Shown here: positions 46,395 to 56,900 of the stretch, one piece after another | How the letters are laid out: each line of letters starts with the position of its first letter | Numbering within the stretch: position 1 is the first letter of the stretch | DNA from: Terriglobus roseus | GTDB lineage: Bacteria > Acidobacteriota > Terriglobia > Terriglobales > Acidobacteriaceae | Assembly: GCF_900105625.1 (NCBI RefSeq) | Contig: NZ_FNSD01000001.1 | Location: 2,542,001 to 2,606,000 of the forward strand | Length of the DNA stretch: 64,000 bases | Direction: 5' to 3' | Translations under genes and position numbers: made by a program | Notes under the pieces: generated by a model | Database searches by the model: none | Told to the model about the DNA's origin: nothing | The model's input: only the letters and a program-made list of their open reading frames with translations

Positions 46395-48050
46395 TTAGAA
46401 GCCCTTTGCCTTGGGGTCGGGTGCGGGTGTTTCGAGGCGCGGCAGCATGTCGGGGCGGGTGGCTGCGTTGTAGGCGAACCAGGCTTCGATCATGGAGCCC
46501 TGCATTACGTCACCCTTCTGCACGCGGTCGTAGAGGTCCATGTTGCTGTGGTGAGTGCGCGTGCCGTACTCCAGCGGATCCTGCATGAAGCCGACGCCGT
46601 TAAGGCCGATCCAAGAGAAGGATGTGGAGTCGGTGCCGCCGGGTGCGGTGGTCGGGCCGGCCGTGACGCCGGTGACCGTGGTGATCTGCAGATCCTTGAT
46701 AGGCGCGATCCAGGAGCGGAAAATGGCGGCGAGCTGATCGTTTCCGAGCGCGGAGACGCCACGGAAGCGGCCGCTGCCACTGTCGTCGTTGAAGTAGACA
46801 TCGAGCTTGTCGTACTCCGGCGTTTTGACCATGGTGGTACGGGGTGCATAGTGCTTCTGCACGTAGGCCAGCGAGCCGTAGAGACCCTCTTCTTCGCCGC
46901 CCCACAGTGCGACGCGGACGGTGCGTGCCATGGGCTTCTTCAGTGTGGCGAGGATGCGCATGGCCTCCATGGCTACGGCTGAGCCCGTACCGTTGTCGGT
47001 GGCGCCGGTGCCGCCCTGCCAGCTGTCGAAGTGGCCGCCAACCATCACGACTTCCTCGGGCTTGGTGGTGCCGGGGATTTCGCCGATGACATTGAAGCCG
47101 TTTTGGTCGTCCTTCTGATATTCGACTTCGATGTCGAAGGTGAGCTTCGGCTTTTCGCCATGGTCGAGTAGACGTACAACGCGGTTGTACTGTTCGGGTG
47201 TGATGGCGACCATGGGCGGGCCGACCGGATCCTTGGGGTTCTGCGATCCACCGTAGGAGCCGAAGACCGTGCCGCCGTCGCCGTTGTAGCCAGGGGTAAC
47301 GGCTACGAGGACGCCCTCTTCCTTGAAGAAGGCGTTGATCTTGTTGCGCAGCACCATGCCGCTGCCTGCCGCGGTGGAGAAGGTAGAAGGCGTGATGTCG
47401 CCGGGCCGTGGTGCCGCTGCGCCTGCGCCGCCGCCGAAGCCGGTGCGGGATGGGTCCTGCGTCTGTGCGCGTGCCTCAACTTCCGCGTCGGTTAGCCGGC
47501 GCGCCTCGACCTCAATGTGCATCGGGAGAGTACGTGGCTCGAAGAACAGGACCACCTTGCCCTTCAGCTTGCCCTTGTACTTGGCGAAATCTGCCTCGGT
47601 GTGCAGCGGAGCGAAGACTGCCTCAGCGGTGACGGGGCCGTTGGTGCCGGGAGTCCATGCGAGCGGGAAGCCGATGAGTGCGGCGTACGAGGGGTTATCG
47701 AGAGCGCCGTAGTACTTCTTGATCTGCCAGCCGTAGCCGAAGGGCCCCCAGCTTTCGAGGTGAACGTTCTGCAGCCCCCACTCCTTCATCTGCTTCATGG
47801 CCCATTCGGCAGCAGCGCGATGGTTGCGGCTATTGTTGACGCGCGGTCCGTAGACCTCGCTGAGGTAGTAGAGATTCTCCATGACCTGCGAGTGCTGGAA
47901 GGCCTGGTTCTTGATGGCGTTCAGCGCGATGAGATCGATCTTGTCGCCACCGTCCTGCGCCTGCGCGGCGGTACCGAAGGCCAATGCAGCCGCGCATGCG
48001 ACCGCCGAGAGCTTGCTGGCAAAACGAATCACGGGATAGCTCACTTTCAA
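46395..48050 (-). CDS. Exported M28-family metallopeptidase, copy 1
   Basis: Zinc aminopeptidase/carboxypeptidase, 551 residues, with a signal peptide (SAVACAAALAFGTAAQAQ). It contains a PA-like inserted domain and an M28 core: GGHFDSWQGGTGATDNGTG (zinc His/Asp), WGGEEEGLYGS (catalytic and zinc Glu) and THHSNMD (zinc His). A TTG opens the frame at 48050, but the exact start is uncertain because there is no clear ribosome site; downstream GTGs at 48044 and 48029 are also possible. It is a paralogue of 51816-53507 and lies beside a TonB receptor. Expected in the periplasm, digesting peptides. Confidence 0.9.
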   Translation of the reverse strand: MKVSYPVIRFASKLSAVACAAALAFGTAAQAQDGGDKIDLIALNAIKNQAFQHSQVMENLYYLSEVYGPRVNNSRNHRAAAEWAMKQMKEWGLQNVHLESWGPFGYGWQIKKYYGALDNPSYAALIGFPLAWTPGTNGPVTAEAVFAPLHTEADFAKYKGKLKGKVVLFFEPRTLPMHIEVEARRLTDAEVEARAQTQDPSRTGFGGGAGAAAPRPGDITPSTFSTAAGSGMVLRNKINAFFKEEGVLVAVTPGYNGDGGTVFGSYGGSQNPKDPVGPPMVAITPEQYNRVVRLLDHGEKPKLTFDIEVEYQKDDQNGFNVIGEIPGTTKPEEVVMVGGHFDSWQGGTGATDNGTGSAVAMEAMRILATLKKPMARTVRVALWGGEEEGLYGSLAYVQKHYAPRTTMVKTPEYDKLDVYFNDDSGSGRFRGVSALGNDQLAAIFRSWIAPIKDLQITTVTGVTAGPTTAPGGTDSTSFSWIGLNGVGFMQDPLEYGTRTHHSNMDLYDRVQKGDVMQGSMIEAWFAYNAATRPDMLPRLETPAPDPKAKGF

Positions 48051-48062
48051 ACGAGAACTTGG

Positions 48063-48120
48063 TACGAAAAGAGAGAAAGGCCCGCTGCACCCTGCAGATG
48101 AGTGCAGACGACAGCGGGCC
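48063..48120 (-). terminator. Hairpin terminator after TonB receptor 1
   Basis: On the minus strand, GGCCCGCTG/CAGCGGGCC with an inner CTGCA/TGCAG pair, followed by a T/C-rich TTTCTCTCTTTTC. It separates the receptor gene from the downstream M28 gene. Confidence 0.75.
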
Positions 48121-48145
48121 GATCGTTGATTAGGCGGCTTCTGAG

Positions 48146-51100
48146 TTAAAAGCTGACCTTGAATGCGAACTGGATGTTGAAAGGTTCGCCAAAACCGATG
48201 CCAGGCGCAGCGCTGTTGTTACGCGTGGCTGTCGTCTGTCCCCACGAAGCGCTGGTTGTTGTCGGGCCAATGCCTGTGATCGTCGGATTCGCAAAGTTGT
48301 TGAAGTTGAAGACGTTGAAAAGCTCAGCACGGAGTTCGGTGTTGATCTTTTCTGAGATACGCGTGTGCTTGAAGATCGAAACGTCCACCGTTCGGAAGTT
48401 TGGACCGACGATGGCGTCGCGCCTCAGATTGCCGTAGGTGCCTAGAGCGGATGCCGCGAAAAACTGATTCGTGGTGTTCGCGTTCAGGAAACGATAGGTG
48501 CGCGAGGTGGCTGTGGTGGCGAGCAGGTTGGTGCCGCCGACATACAGGCCCCGTGTGCTGACAACATTCGGACGATCTTTCAACTGGCGTGTCAGGCTGC
48601 GATCACCGCTCGACAGCGGGTTGATGGGCTGGCCGCTGGAATAGGTGAACAATGCGTTCGCCTGCCATCCCTTGGTCAGCTTTGGAGCGAAGTGGCCCAG
48701 CTGCGGAACGTCATAGAAGACCGTGCCGGTTACCGTGTTGCGGTTGTCGAACGTGCTTGGGCCGTAGTCCTGGTGGATGTTGTAGCTGTTCATCGGCGTC
48801 GTGGGCGACGAAACATCATCCAGAGACTTACTCCACGTGTAGTTCACATTGAAGTTGACCCCCTTCCACACGCTCTGCCGAATCGACGCCTGCAGCGAGT
48901 TGTAGTTGGAGGAGCCGCTGGAGTTGAGCTGATTGATGCCCAGGAACTGCTGTCCGGTCAGGATGGACTGGTTCGGCAGTACCGTCTGCGTGTACGGGCT
49001 CGACGATTGCGTGGCGGTGCCATTGGCGAGCGGCTGATTGAGGTCAAACAGCGTTAGCAGATGACGGCCGGATGATCCAACGTAGCTGATGGTTGCAAGC
49101 GTCTTGTTGGACAACTGCTGTTCCACACCGAGGCTGTAGACCTCGCCATATTCCATGCCAATGTCTTTGTTGACTCCGGCAATGCCAAGCTGGGGCGCAT
49201 TCGCACCGACAAACGGATTGACACCAGTAGCCCACCGAACGTTCGTCGCGTTGTAGATGACAGCCGCGTCCGGACCGGCCGGGTTGTTCTGCAGGTAGTT
49301 GGCGCCGCCGTTGCCAGTGGAACCGGAGACCATCGAAACCATACCGGGAACGTCGTAGAAGATGCCGAACGAACCACGAAGCACTGTCGTGTCGTTTGCC
49401 AGCGGCGAATAGGAGAAGCCTACGCGTGGCGCGATGGCCTTTTTGTAGTTGTTGTAGGTGCCCAATTGGAAGCTGGGTGTTGTACCAGGGACAAAGTTGT
49501 ACACGTCGTTCTTCTCTGCGTTAACAACGCCGGGCAGCGTGTAGCGCAAGCCGAAGCTAACGTTCAGCTTCTTCGAAGCCTGAAAGTTATCCGAGATCCA
49601 GAAATCTTCTGTATTGATTGTCCACACACGCTGCGCATTGCCCTGCAGAAGACGTGCGCCTGAGCTGCCGGTATTCGTTGGTGCACCGTAAAGGAAGTCA
49701 GCGATTTCCGTCATACGGCCGCAATCTACGACGCCGAGCGCAGTGCAGGTGGCAGTAGCCTTTGCACTTGGTGCCTGCGCGCCGGTAGACCAGCCAAGGG
49801 CCGCTGCCGATCCGCGCTGACCGTCAAAGGTGAAGGTTCCACGCGCGCTGGAGAAGTACAACTGGTTGACATTGCCGCGGCGATACTCGCCACCGAGCTT
49901 CAGCGAGTGCTTACCCACGGTCCAGTGGAAGGAATCCGAGATGTCACCCGTTACGTCCGTACGACCGGAGGGCTGCGTTGCGCCAACCTGATCGAAACCC
50001 GAGCCCGTGCCGCCGCCCGTAAAGATGATGGAAGGAGCGCCCTGCGCCACAATCGGGTTCGTGATGCCGAGGTTCAACCCGGCGTTTGTCTGCGGATTGA
50101 AGCCCTGGTTTGCATCATTGAACGTCTGCAGGAAGTAGTTCATACCCAACGTAACCTGGTTGAGCATGCGGCTGTTGATGGTGTACGTATCGATGACAGA
50201 TGCGTTATGGATGTGCATGGGCGCCGTTTGGAAATAGTCGGCGTACAACGATGCCGTCGGCGCTGTCTGCTTGCCCGTGGTGCCAAGGTAACGCAGCGAC
50301 AGCTTGTGCTTATCCGTAAACGTGTGATCCAGCTTGATGATGCCGTTGAAGCTGTTGTAGTTCGCGGGTGCGCTGGCGAGGTAGTTGTTCACCGTGGCTG
50401 GCAGGCCCTTGGTATTCGCCGGATACAGCAGGTTATACAGATTCAAGCTGAGCGGGCTGGGCGTTTGTCCGAACGCAGCCAGGAACTGACGGCCCTGGCT
50501 GATCCAGGCGTCAGTAAGCACCGTGTCCGAGCCCGATGTGTTGGCCTTTGCTACCTGAATCTCTCCTGCAAGAAACAGGAAAGTATGATCCCGCCAGATG
50601 GGACCACCAAGGGTGAAACCGCCCTGATGGTTGCGGATCAACTGCTTACGGCTGCCCGGCGCCTGGAATGGGTTCAGCGCCGCGAAAAACTCATTGCGGT
50701 CGAAGTAGAAGACGTCGCCATGGATGTTATTGGTACCGCTGCGCAACACCATGTTCGAGTTGGCTCCTGCATTGCGGCCCTGGTCCGCTTCGCCGGCGGC
50801 CTGCATGGAGAACTGATCGATTGCTTCGATGGGGATAAGGCCACCGGGAACGCTGGCGATGCCGCCCTGGTTCGAGGCCACGATTCCCAGCCACGCATCC
50901 ACATTGTCCGTACCGTCAACCTGGAAGTTGATGGCAGTCGTACGCGATCCATTCACCGAGTTGCTCAAAGCGCTGACACCCGGGGCAAATTTCGTCATGC
51001 GGGTGAAGTCGCGGCCGTTCATCGGCATCTCCTGCACTGCCTTCGAATCGATCACGGCAACCAGCGCACTGGACTGGGTGTCAGTCTGGACGGGCGAAGT

Positions 51101-51472
51101 GGTCACCTCAATCACGGTGCTCTCCGCGCCGACGTTCAGCGCTACATCCAGCGTGACGACCTTGGTGACCTGCACCTCGATCTTGTCCATCTTGCGTGTG
51201 GCAAAGCCCGGAGCGGATACCGTCAGGCTATAGATACCGGGCGTCAGTTCGGGAAACTGGTAATCACCGGCCTTGTTCGACTTCCCGCTGATGCTGCTGC
51301 CCGTGGCAGGATTGCTGAGGGTTAACACCGCATCGGAGACGATGGCGCCCGACGAATCCGTGATATTGCCCGAGATCGTACCGCGGAAGGTCTGCGCTCC
51401 GGCGACCGCCGATCCGATCAGGACCGCGGTTGCCGCTAGCGAAAGTCTTTGAGGCCTCGAAAAGAATGTCAT
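48146..51472 (-). CDS. Oar-like TonB-dependent receptor, copy 1
   Basis: Outer-membrane receptor of 1108 residues. A signal peptide (SLAATAVLIGSAVAGAQ) is followed by a carboxypeptidase-regulatory-like domain (TISGNITDSSGAIVSDAVLTL, GDYQFPELTPGIYSLTVSAPGF), a plug domain (NGRDFTRMTKFAPGV, VDGTDNVDAW) and a long beta-barrel. The C-terminus ends in aromatic FNIQFAFKVSF, as outer-membrane barrel proteins do. ATG at 51472 has GAGGAG four bases upstream. This family is expanded in acidobacteria; peptide or glycan uptake is plausible. An M28 peptidase lies next to it. Confidence 0.93.
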   Translation of the reverse strand: MTFFSRPQRLSLAATAVLIGSAVAGAQTFRGTISGNITDSSGAIVSDAVLTLSNPATGSSISGKSNKAGDYQFPELTPGIYSLTVSAPGFATRKMDKIEVQVTKVVTLDVALNVGAESTVIEVTTSPVQTDTQSSALVAVIDSKAVQEMPMNGRDFTRMTKFAPGVSALSNSVNGSRTTAINFQVDGTDNVDAWLGIVASNQGGIASVPGGLIPIEAIDQFSMQAAGEADQGRNAGANSNMVLRSGTNNIHGDVFYFDRNEFFAALNPFQAPGSRKQLIRNHQGGFTLGGPIWRDHTFLFLAGEIQVAKANTSGSDTVLTDAWISQGRQFLAAFGQTPSPLSLNLYNLLYPANTKGLPATVNNYLASAPANYNSFNGIIKLDHTFTDKHKLSLRYLGTTGKQTAPTASLYADYFQTAPMHIHNASVIDTYTINSRMLNQVTLGMNYFLQTFNDANQGFNPQTNAGLNLGITNPIVAQGAPSIIFTGGGTGSGFDQVGATQPSGRTDVTGDISDSFHWTVGKHSLKLGGEYRRGNVNQLYFSSARGTFTFDGQRGSAAALGWSTGAQAPSAKATATCTALGVVDCGRMTEIADFLYGAPTNTGSSGARLLQGNAQRVWTINTEDFWISDNFQASKKLNVSFGLRYTLPGVVNAEKNDVYNFVPGTTPSFQLGTYNNYKKAIAPRVGFSYSPLANDTTVLRGSFGIFYDVPGMVSMVSGSTGNGGANYLQNNPAGPDAAVIYNATNVRWATGVNPFVGANAPQLGIAGVNKDIGMEYGEVYSLGVEQQLSNKTLATISYVGSSGRHLLTLFDLNQPLANGTATQSSSPYTQTVLPNQSILTGQQFLGINQLNSSGSSNYNSLQASIRQSVWKGVNFNVNYTWSKSLDDVSSPTTPMNSYNIHQDYGPSTFDNRNTVTGTVFYDVPQLGHFAPKLTKGWQANALFTYSSGQPINPLSSGDRSLTRQLKDRPNVVSTRGLYVGGTNLLATTATSRTYRFLNANTTNQFFAASALGTYGNLRRDAIVGPNFRTVDVSIFKHTRISEKINTELRAELFNVFNFNNFANPTITGIGPTTTSASWGQTTATRNNSAAPGIGFGEPFNIQFAFKVSF

Positions 51473-51582
51473 GGTGCTCCTCGCCGGCCTGCTCTGCACG
51501 CGGCAATGCACCCAAATGAGGTACACCACGACCCAATAGCTGAAAGACAGCAGGGCGCGCTTCAGAACGGCTGAACTCTTTA

Positions 51583-51600
51583 AGTTGTCGTAATACAACT
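51583..51600. promoter_or_regulatory. Inverted repeat upstream of TonB receptor 1
   Basis: AGTTGT CGTAAT ACAACT, 6-6-6, about 110 bases upstream of the receptor start. It looks like an operator for a dimeric HTH protein (for example GntR type), but this is inference. Confidence 0.4.
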
Positions 51601-51762
51601 ACGCTATCGTGCGTCAATCTCGCGCGCAAGCAATACTTTTGCATTCTGAGGCCCGAGCAATTACGTATTCCTAAAAGCGGTATTTTTCGGAATCATTGCA
51701 ATGCAGTGCTCTCTATTTTGTAAGCAAAACGAATCATCTGCGGGCTGCCGCGGGCACGAAGA

Positions 51763-51788
51763 AAGGGTGAGGCCGAAGCCTCACCCTT
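51763..51788 (-). terminator. Hairpin terminator, copy 2
   Basis: 11-bp arms AAGGGTGAGGC and GCCTCACCCTT around CGAA, downstream of the second M28 gene. Same core as 46341-46372. Confidence 0.75.
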
Positions 51789-51815
51789 GTGATGGTTTGT
51801 TCACTTGACTAAGCG

Positions 51816-53507
51816 TTATTCGTGGCCGGTTGCGTTCGGATCGGGCGCCGGGGTGGGGATGCGGGGGAGCATGTCAGCACGGGTGGCGGCGTTGTAGGCG
51901 AACCAGGCTTCGATCATGGAACCCTGCTCGACGTCGGGTTTCTGCACACGATCGTAGGTATCCGCATTGGAGTGATGCGTCCGTGTGCCGTACTCGAGCT
52001 GGTCCTGCTGGAAGCCGATGCCGTTCAGACCGATCCACGAGAATGCGGTCGAGTCCGTACCGCCGGGGCTTGGAGTGGGACGAAACTCCGTGCCATTGAC
52101 CGCGACGATGTGCTGGTCCTTAATGGGTTCGATCCACGACTTGAAGATGTCGCCCATCTCCTTGCTGCCGCCGGCAGAGACACCGCGGAAGCGGCCCGAA
52201 CCGCCGTCGTCATTGAAGTAGACGTCGAACTTGTCGTACTCGGGCGTCTTGACCATCGTGGTGCGCGGTGCAAAGTGCTTCTGCACGTAGGCCGTGGAAC
52301 CGTAGACACCCTCCTCTTCGCCGCCCCAGAGAGCCACGCGCACTGTGCGTGCCATGGGCTTCTTCAGCGTCGCCAGGATGCGGACGGCTTCCAAGGCAAC
52401 GGCCGATCCGGTGCCGTTATCGGTAGCGCCCGTACCGCCCTGCCAGCTGTCAAAGTGGCCGCCGAGCATGACGACCTCATCCTTCTTGGTGGTGCCGGGG
52501 ATTTCGCCGATGACGTTGAAGGCGTCGGTGTCTTCCTTCTGGTACTCCACCTGGATGTCGAAGGTGAGCTTCGGTGTGATGTTGTGCTGCAGCAGGCGGA
52601 CGATTCGGTTGTACTGCTCGGCCGCGATGGCCACGATGGGTGGCGGGACGGGCGCCTTGGGATCTTCATTGCCGCCGTAGGTGCCGAAGATGGTGCCACC
52701 GTCACCGTTGTAGCCGGGGGTGAGGACGACTGCGGCGCCCTCTGCCTTCATGTAGGCGTTGACTTCGGCGCGGAGGGCGGAGTTCTTGGCGCTGGCAAGG
52801 GCGAGCGACGTGGGCGTGTACGTCCATGCACCTTCACCGGGACGTCCGCGACCGCTGGGATCACGGTCGGTAGCAGGGTTGGGAGGACCTGCGGGCGGGC
52901 GACCGCCGGGCCCGCCGCGAGCGCCGCCGCGGGCGAGAATCTCTTCGTCGGTCGGCGAAGGCTGCGCATCGGCGCGTGTGTGCAGCGTCAGCGGTGCCGG
53001 GTCAAACATCAAGACGATCTTGCCCTTCAGCTTGCCGTGGTACTTGGCGAAATCTTCCTTGGAGTGGATGGGCGCCCAGATGGGCTCGGCTGTGATCTGG
53101 CCGTTTGTGCCGGGGGTCCAGGCGAGAGGAAAGCCCTGGATGGCAGCGTACGCCGGGGACTCCATGGCGCCGTAGTACTTCTTGATCTGCCAGCCGTAGC
53201 CGAAGGGCCACTTCTCCAGGTGGACGTTCTGCAGGCCCCACTCCTTCATCTGCTTCATGGCCCACTCTGCCGCCGCACGGTGATTGCGGCTGTTGTTCAC
53301 GCGGGGACCGTAGACCTCTGACAGGTAGAAGAGGTTCTCCATGACCTGCGAGTGGTCATACGCCTCAGCCTTGATGGCGGCCAGCGCCTGCAAGTCGACC
53401 TTGTCGCCGGTCGCCTGTTGCCCCATGGCTGCCTGCCCAAACATGACTGAGGCGGCCAACAGGGCGGCCGTCCCCTTGATCCCTAACGATTGCAAACGCA
53501 ATTTCAC
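51816..53507 (-). CDS. Exported M28-family metallopeptidase, copy 2
   Basis: 563 residues, strongly similar in sequence to copy 1 (46395-48050): the block YLSEVYGPRVNNSRNHRAAA and the following residues are identical, as are GGHFDSWQGGTGATDNGTG and GTRTHHSN. Signal peptide MKLRLQSLGIKGTAALLAAS to AAMGQQ. A Gly/Arg/Pro-rich linker of about 30 residues (GGARGGPGGRPPAGPP) sits in the inserted domain, where copy 1 has a shorter Gly/Ala stretch. Start is GTG 53507, with GGAGA very close; a TTG at 53501 is spaced better. It diverges from TonB receptor 2 over 455 bases. Confidence 0.9.
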   Translation of the reverse strand: MKLRLQSLGIKGTAALLAASVMFGQAAMGQQATGDKVDLQALAAIKAEAYDHSQVMENLFYLSEVYGPRVNNSRNHRAAAEWAMKQMKEWGLQNVHLEKWPFGYGWQIKKYYGAMESPAYAAIQGFPLAWTPGTNGQITAEPIWAPIHSKEDFAKYHGKLKGKIVLMFDPAPLTLHTRADAQPSPTDEEILARGGARGGPGGRPPAGPPNPATDRDPSGRGRPGEGAWTYTPTSLALASAKNSALRAEVNAYMKAEGAAVVLTPGYNGDGGTIFGTYGGNEDPKAPVPPPIVAIAAEQYNRIVRLLQHNITPKLTFDIQVEYQKEDTDAFNVIGEIPGTTKKDEVVMLGGHFDSWQGGTGATDNGTGSAVALEAVRILATLKKPMARTVRVALWGGEEEGVYGSTAYVQKHFAPRTTMVKTPEYDKFDVYFNDDGGSGRFRGVSAGGSKEMGDIFKSWIEPIKDQHIVAVNGTEFRPTPSPGGTDSTAFSWIGLNGIGFQQDQLEYGTRTHHSNADTYDRVQKPDVEQGSMIEAWFAYNAATRADMLPRIPTPAPDPNATGHE

Positions 53508-53962
53508 TCTCCGAGTTGCTGAACTGCTCGCGGCAAAGACCGGCTCACGCCGACGGCTGCCTGCAAGAAATTAACGCGATGGTTGTGAGTACGAGGAGGC
53601 GTTGGAAAAAGACGCAGTTGACAGAGCCTGTCCTGACATTGCCGTCCACCACCGTTCGTTCCCATAACTAACGTAATCAGTGATTTGGGTACCGGGAGGG
53701 GCCCTCTTCGAAGAAAGCCACACCTGTTGTGCAGAACGCTTCTTGATGCTCTTTTTCCGTGCAATTCTGTTGCTTTGTTACGCGGAGTTGAATACGGTTA
53801 AGGAATCTCGACAATCCAGATGTTCTGCCGTCCGGAACCCTGCGTCTACGTGCTGATCGTCAGCACCTGCGCATGATGTGTAGCACTTGAAGGCTCGCCC
53901 TTCTGCTTGCGCTGCCATTTTTGTTTCGGCCGGCCCTAGAAGCAGCAGAGGGAGAGCACTAC
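53508..53962. other. Divergent promoter region, 455 bases
   Basis: Between M28 copy 2 and TonB receptor 2, so promoters for both should lie here. I saw no gene, repeat or convincing -35/-10 pair. GGGAGAG at 53950 is the ribosome site for the receptor. Confidence 0.45.
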
Positions 53963-56900
53963 ATGAGTATGTATACGAAAAGGTCGCGTCTTGGGCTAAT
54001 TGCCCCGGCCGTCCTTGTGTCCAGCATGATCGCTGGCGCACAGACCTACCGCGGTGGTATCGGCGGAAACGTAGTCGACAGCACCGGTGCCGCGATTCCG
54101 AAGGCCCGCGTCGTTTTGAAGAGCACGGACAATGGCTCGACTCGCGAGACGGAGACCACCTCCGCCGGCGATTACGTATTCCAGGATCTGCAGATCGGCA
54201 CGTACTCGGTGACCGTCACTGCGTCGGGCTTTGGCGATATCACGCTCAACAAGATCGATGTCAATCCTGGTGCGGTAACCCCGGCGAATGCAAAGCTCGC
54301 CGTTGGCTCGACCGATGTCGTTATCGACGTTGCGACGAATACAAACTCTGAGATTCAGACTCTTTCCTCGGCGAACAATGCCGTAATCGACAGCAAGGCA
54401 GTTTCTGAAGTTCCCCTCAACGGCCGCAGCTTTACAACGCTGCTTTCGCTGGCTCCTGGCTACAATGCCAACGGATCGCTGAATGGCTCCCGCAGCAACC
54501 AGCTCAACTATCAGATCGACGGCACCGACAACAACGACATCTGGCAGGGCGGCACCGCAGCCAACCAGGGTGGTGTTGGTCCCATCGCCGGCGTTACGCT
54601 TCCCATCGAAGCGATCGACCAGTTCTCCGTCCAGTCTTCGGGCAATGCAGAAGAAGGACATAGCTCTGGCGGACTTGTGTCCCTGGCGCTGAAGACCGGT
54701 ACGAATAGCTTCCACGGTTCGGCTTACTTCTACGGCCGGAGTGAGTTCTTTGCGGCGCGCGACTTCTTCGCACAGGATTCGGCCCGGAAGCAGAAGGTCC
54801 GCAACCAGCAGTTTGGCGGATCCATCGGCGGTCCGATCTTCAAGGACAAGCTGTTCTTCTTCACGAACTACGAGCACCAGGTCTACAACATCCAGCTGTC
54901 CAGCAACTCGCTCACCGAGCCGGGTCTGGCTTACGTACAGCAGGCACAGGCGCTGCTTGCACGTCACGGCGTCAACACAACCAATCCGCTCTCGTCGACC
55001 CTTCTGAGCGCGCTCTGGGCAGGTGGAAACGCCGCTGGACTTGCTGCGAACACCAATAATTTCGTCGAATCGCATCAGCGTCATGGTTACAGCGATAACT
55101 TCGTCGGCAACTTGAATTACGTTCTGTCGCCGAAGCAGACCATCCGTCTGCAGGCCTTTGTTGGAACCGGTCGTCAGGCCGAGCCAGCGAATTCCGTGAG
55201 CACATATTCGTACTTCCAGGTCGCTCCGGACATCACGCAAAACTTCTCGCTGTCGCACAACTGGGCACCGACGCAAAGATTGTCGAACCAGTTGCTGATT
55301 GCTACCGGCGTCTTCAACCAGACGTTCAATGATGTGAATCACAGCTTCAACATGCCGGCTTTGGGCCTCAACACCGGCGTTACGAGCCCTGCGCTCTTCG
55401 GTGCGCCCACGATCACCATCGTCCCCTCCACGACCTCGTCTTGCGCCTCGGGTGGCTTCGACTGCGTCGGCGCAACACAGCCTTTGGGTCGTAAGGACTA
55501 CACCGGCCACATTACGGACTCCGCAACCTATATCCGTGGCGCTCACCAGATCCGGTTCGGTGGTGAATTCCGGCGCAGCTACATCGATCTGCAGTACCAG
55601 GCCAATACGCGCGGCACGTTTGCCTTCAACGGCTACGCTTCGCGTAACGGAACCATTGCAGGCGCAACCAGCGCATGGTCAAGCTCGGCAACCCAGGCCC
55701 AGGTCTGCGGGACGCCCGGTGTCGCGGTTGCGGCCCAGTGCGGCGGCGTAAATGATTACGCCATTATCGGCAACCACTCCGAAGTACTGGCACTTGCGGA
55801 CTACCTGACGGGCACGTACTTCTCGGGATCGTTCGTCCAGGGCAACCTGCGCCGCGACCTGTATCGTACCGATCTGGCCTTCTTCATTCAGGACCAGTAC
55901 AAGGTAGTTCCGAAACTTGTCCTTAACTACGGCGTCCGTCACGACTACTTCGGCGCACTTTCTTCGACGGGTCCCCTGTCTGAGTGGCGCCCAGGTGCAA
56001 CCGGAGCAGATGCAAACGGCCTCATTCAGGTGGGCACGCCTGGTGCTCCTTCCACCTACCAACCCGGCAAGCTGCACTTCTCGCCGCGCGTAGGCTTTGC
56101 GTGGAATCCAGTCGAGAAGCTGGCCGTTCGTGGCAGCTATGGTCTGTACTTTGACGCTGCGCCGTTCAACGGCTTCGGCAACAATGGCAGCATCGCAACC
56201 GGATCGACCGCAACCGGTCTACAGGCAAACCCCTTCGGTGGCGTCAAGAACGTATCGCTCTCCGTTGGCACGTGGCAGAAGGATCAGCCAGTCTTCGCGA
56301 CCGCCGCTGGGCTCTCGAACTATGGCCTGTTCTCGGTAAGCCCGACGCTGAAGACGGCGTACGCGCATGACTTCAATCTTGGCACTGAGTACCAGGTGAA
56401 CAAGAAGACTGTTTTCACACTGGGTTACTCCGGCTCCATCGGCGTCCATCTGTATGGACTGCGCGATGCCAACCAAGCTGCTCCCGGCGTTGGTACCACC
56501 GCTACTGCGCTGATCCCACGCCGCCCCTGCTACATCAACAAGTGCGTCGCCAACTACGCTTCGGTCGGACCTGTGCAGGAGGTGGCAAGCAACAATGCCT
56601 CGAATTTCCACTCGCTGCAGGCTTCCATCAAGTCGACCGGTTACAAGGGCCTGACCGCCCAGTTCTCCTGGACGTACGGCCACTCGCTGGATAACGGATC
56701 GGGCTTCCGCAGCACCGGTCCGATTGACTCCAACAACCTGGCTCTCGACTACGGCAACGCTACCTTTGATATCCGCCACACACTTAACGGCTATCTCGTC
56801 TATGAGGCTCCGCAGATCGGCCACCGCTTTGCCCCGCTCACCAAGGGCTGGCAGGGAACGCTGTTTGCGAACGTTCACACCTCGGCTCCCATCAACATCA

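Larger units (their letters stand above)
51473..51815. other. Intergenic region, 343 bases
   Basis: Upstream region of receptor 1 plus the end region of M28 copy 2. It holds an inverted repeat at 51583-51600 and a terminator hairpin at 51763-51788. Nothing else seen. Confidence 0.5.

Noticed and set aside
49907-51325. 472-codon plus-strand frame over TonB receptor 1
   Set aside because: Antisense of a receptor with signal peptide, plug and barrel; composition is not protein-like.
51822-53321. 499-codon plus-strand frame over M28 copy 2
   Set aside because: Antisense shadow of a well-supported peptidase; a similar shadow appears over the paralogue, as expected from shared codon use.
53504-53764. 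Minus-strand ORF in the divergent M28/receptor gap
   Set aside because: Basic, low-quality sequence without a ribosome site; likely chance.
53996-55546. 516-codon minus-strand frame over TonB receptor 2
   Set aside because: Antisense shadow; no start signal or domain.
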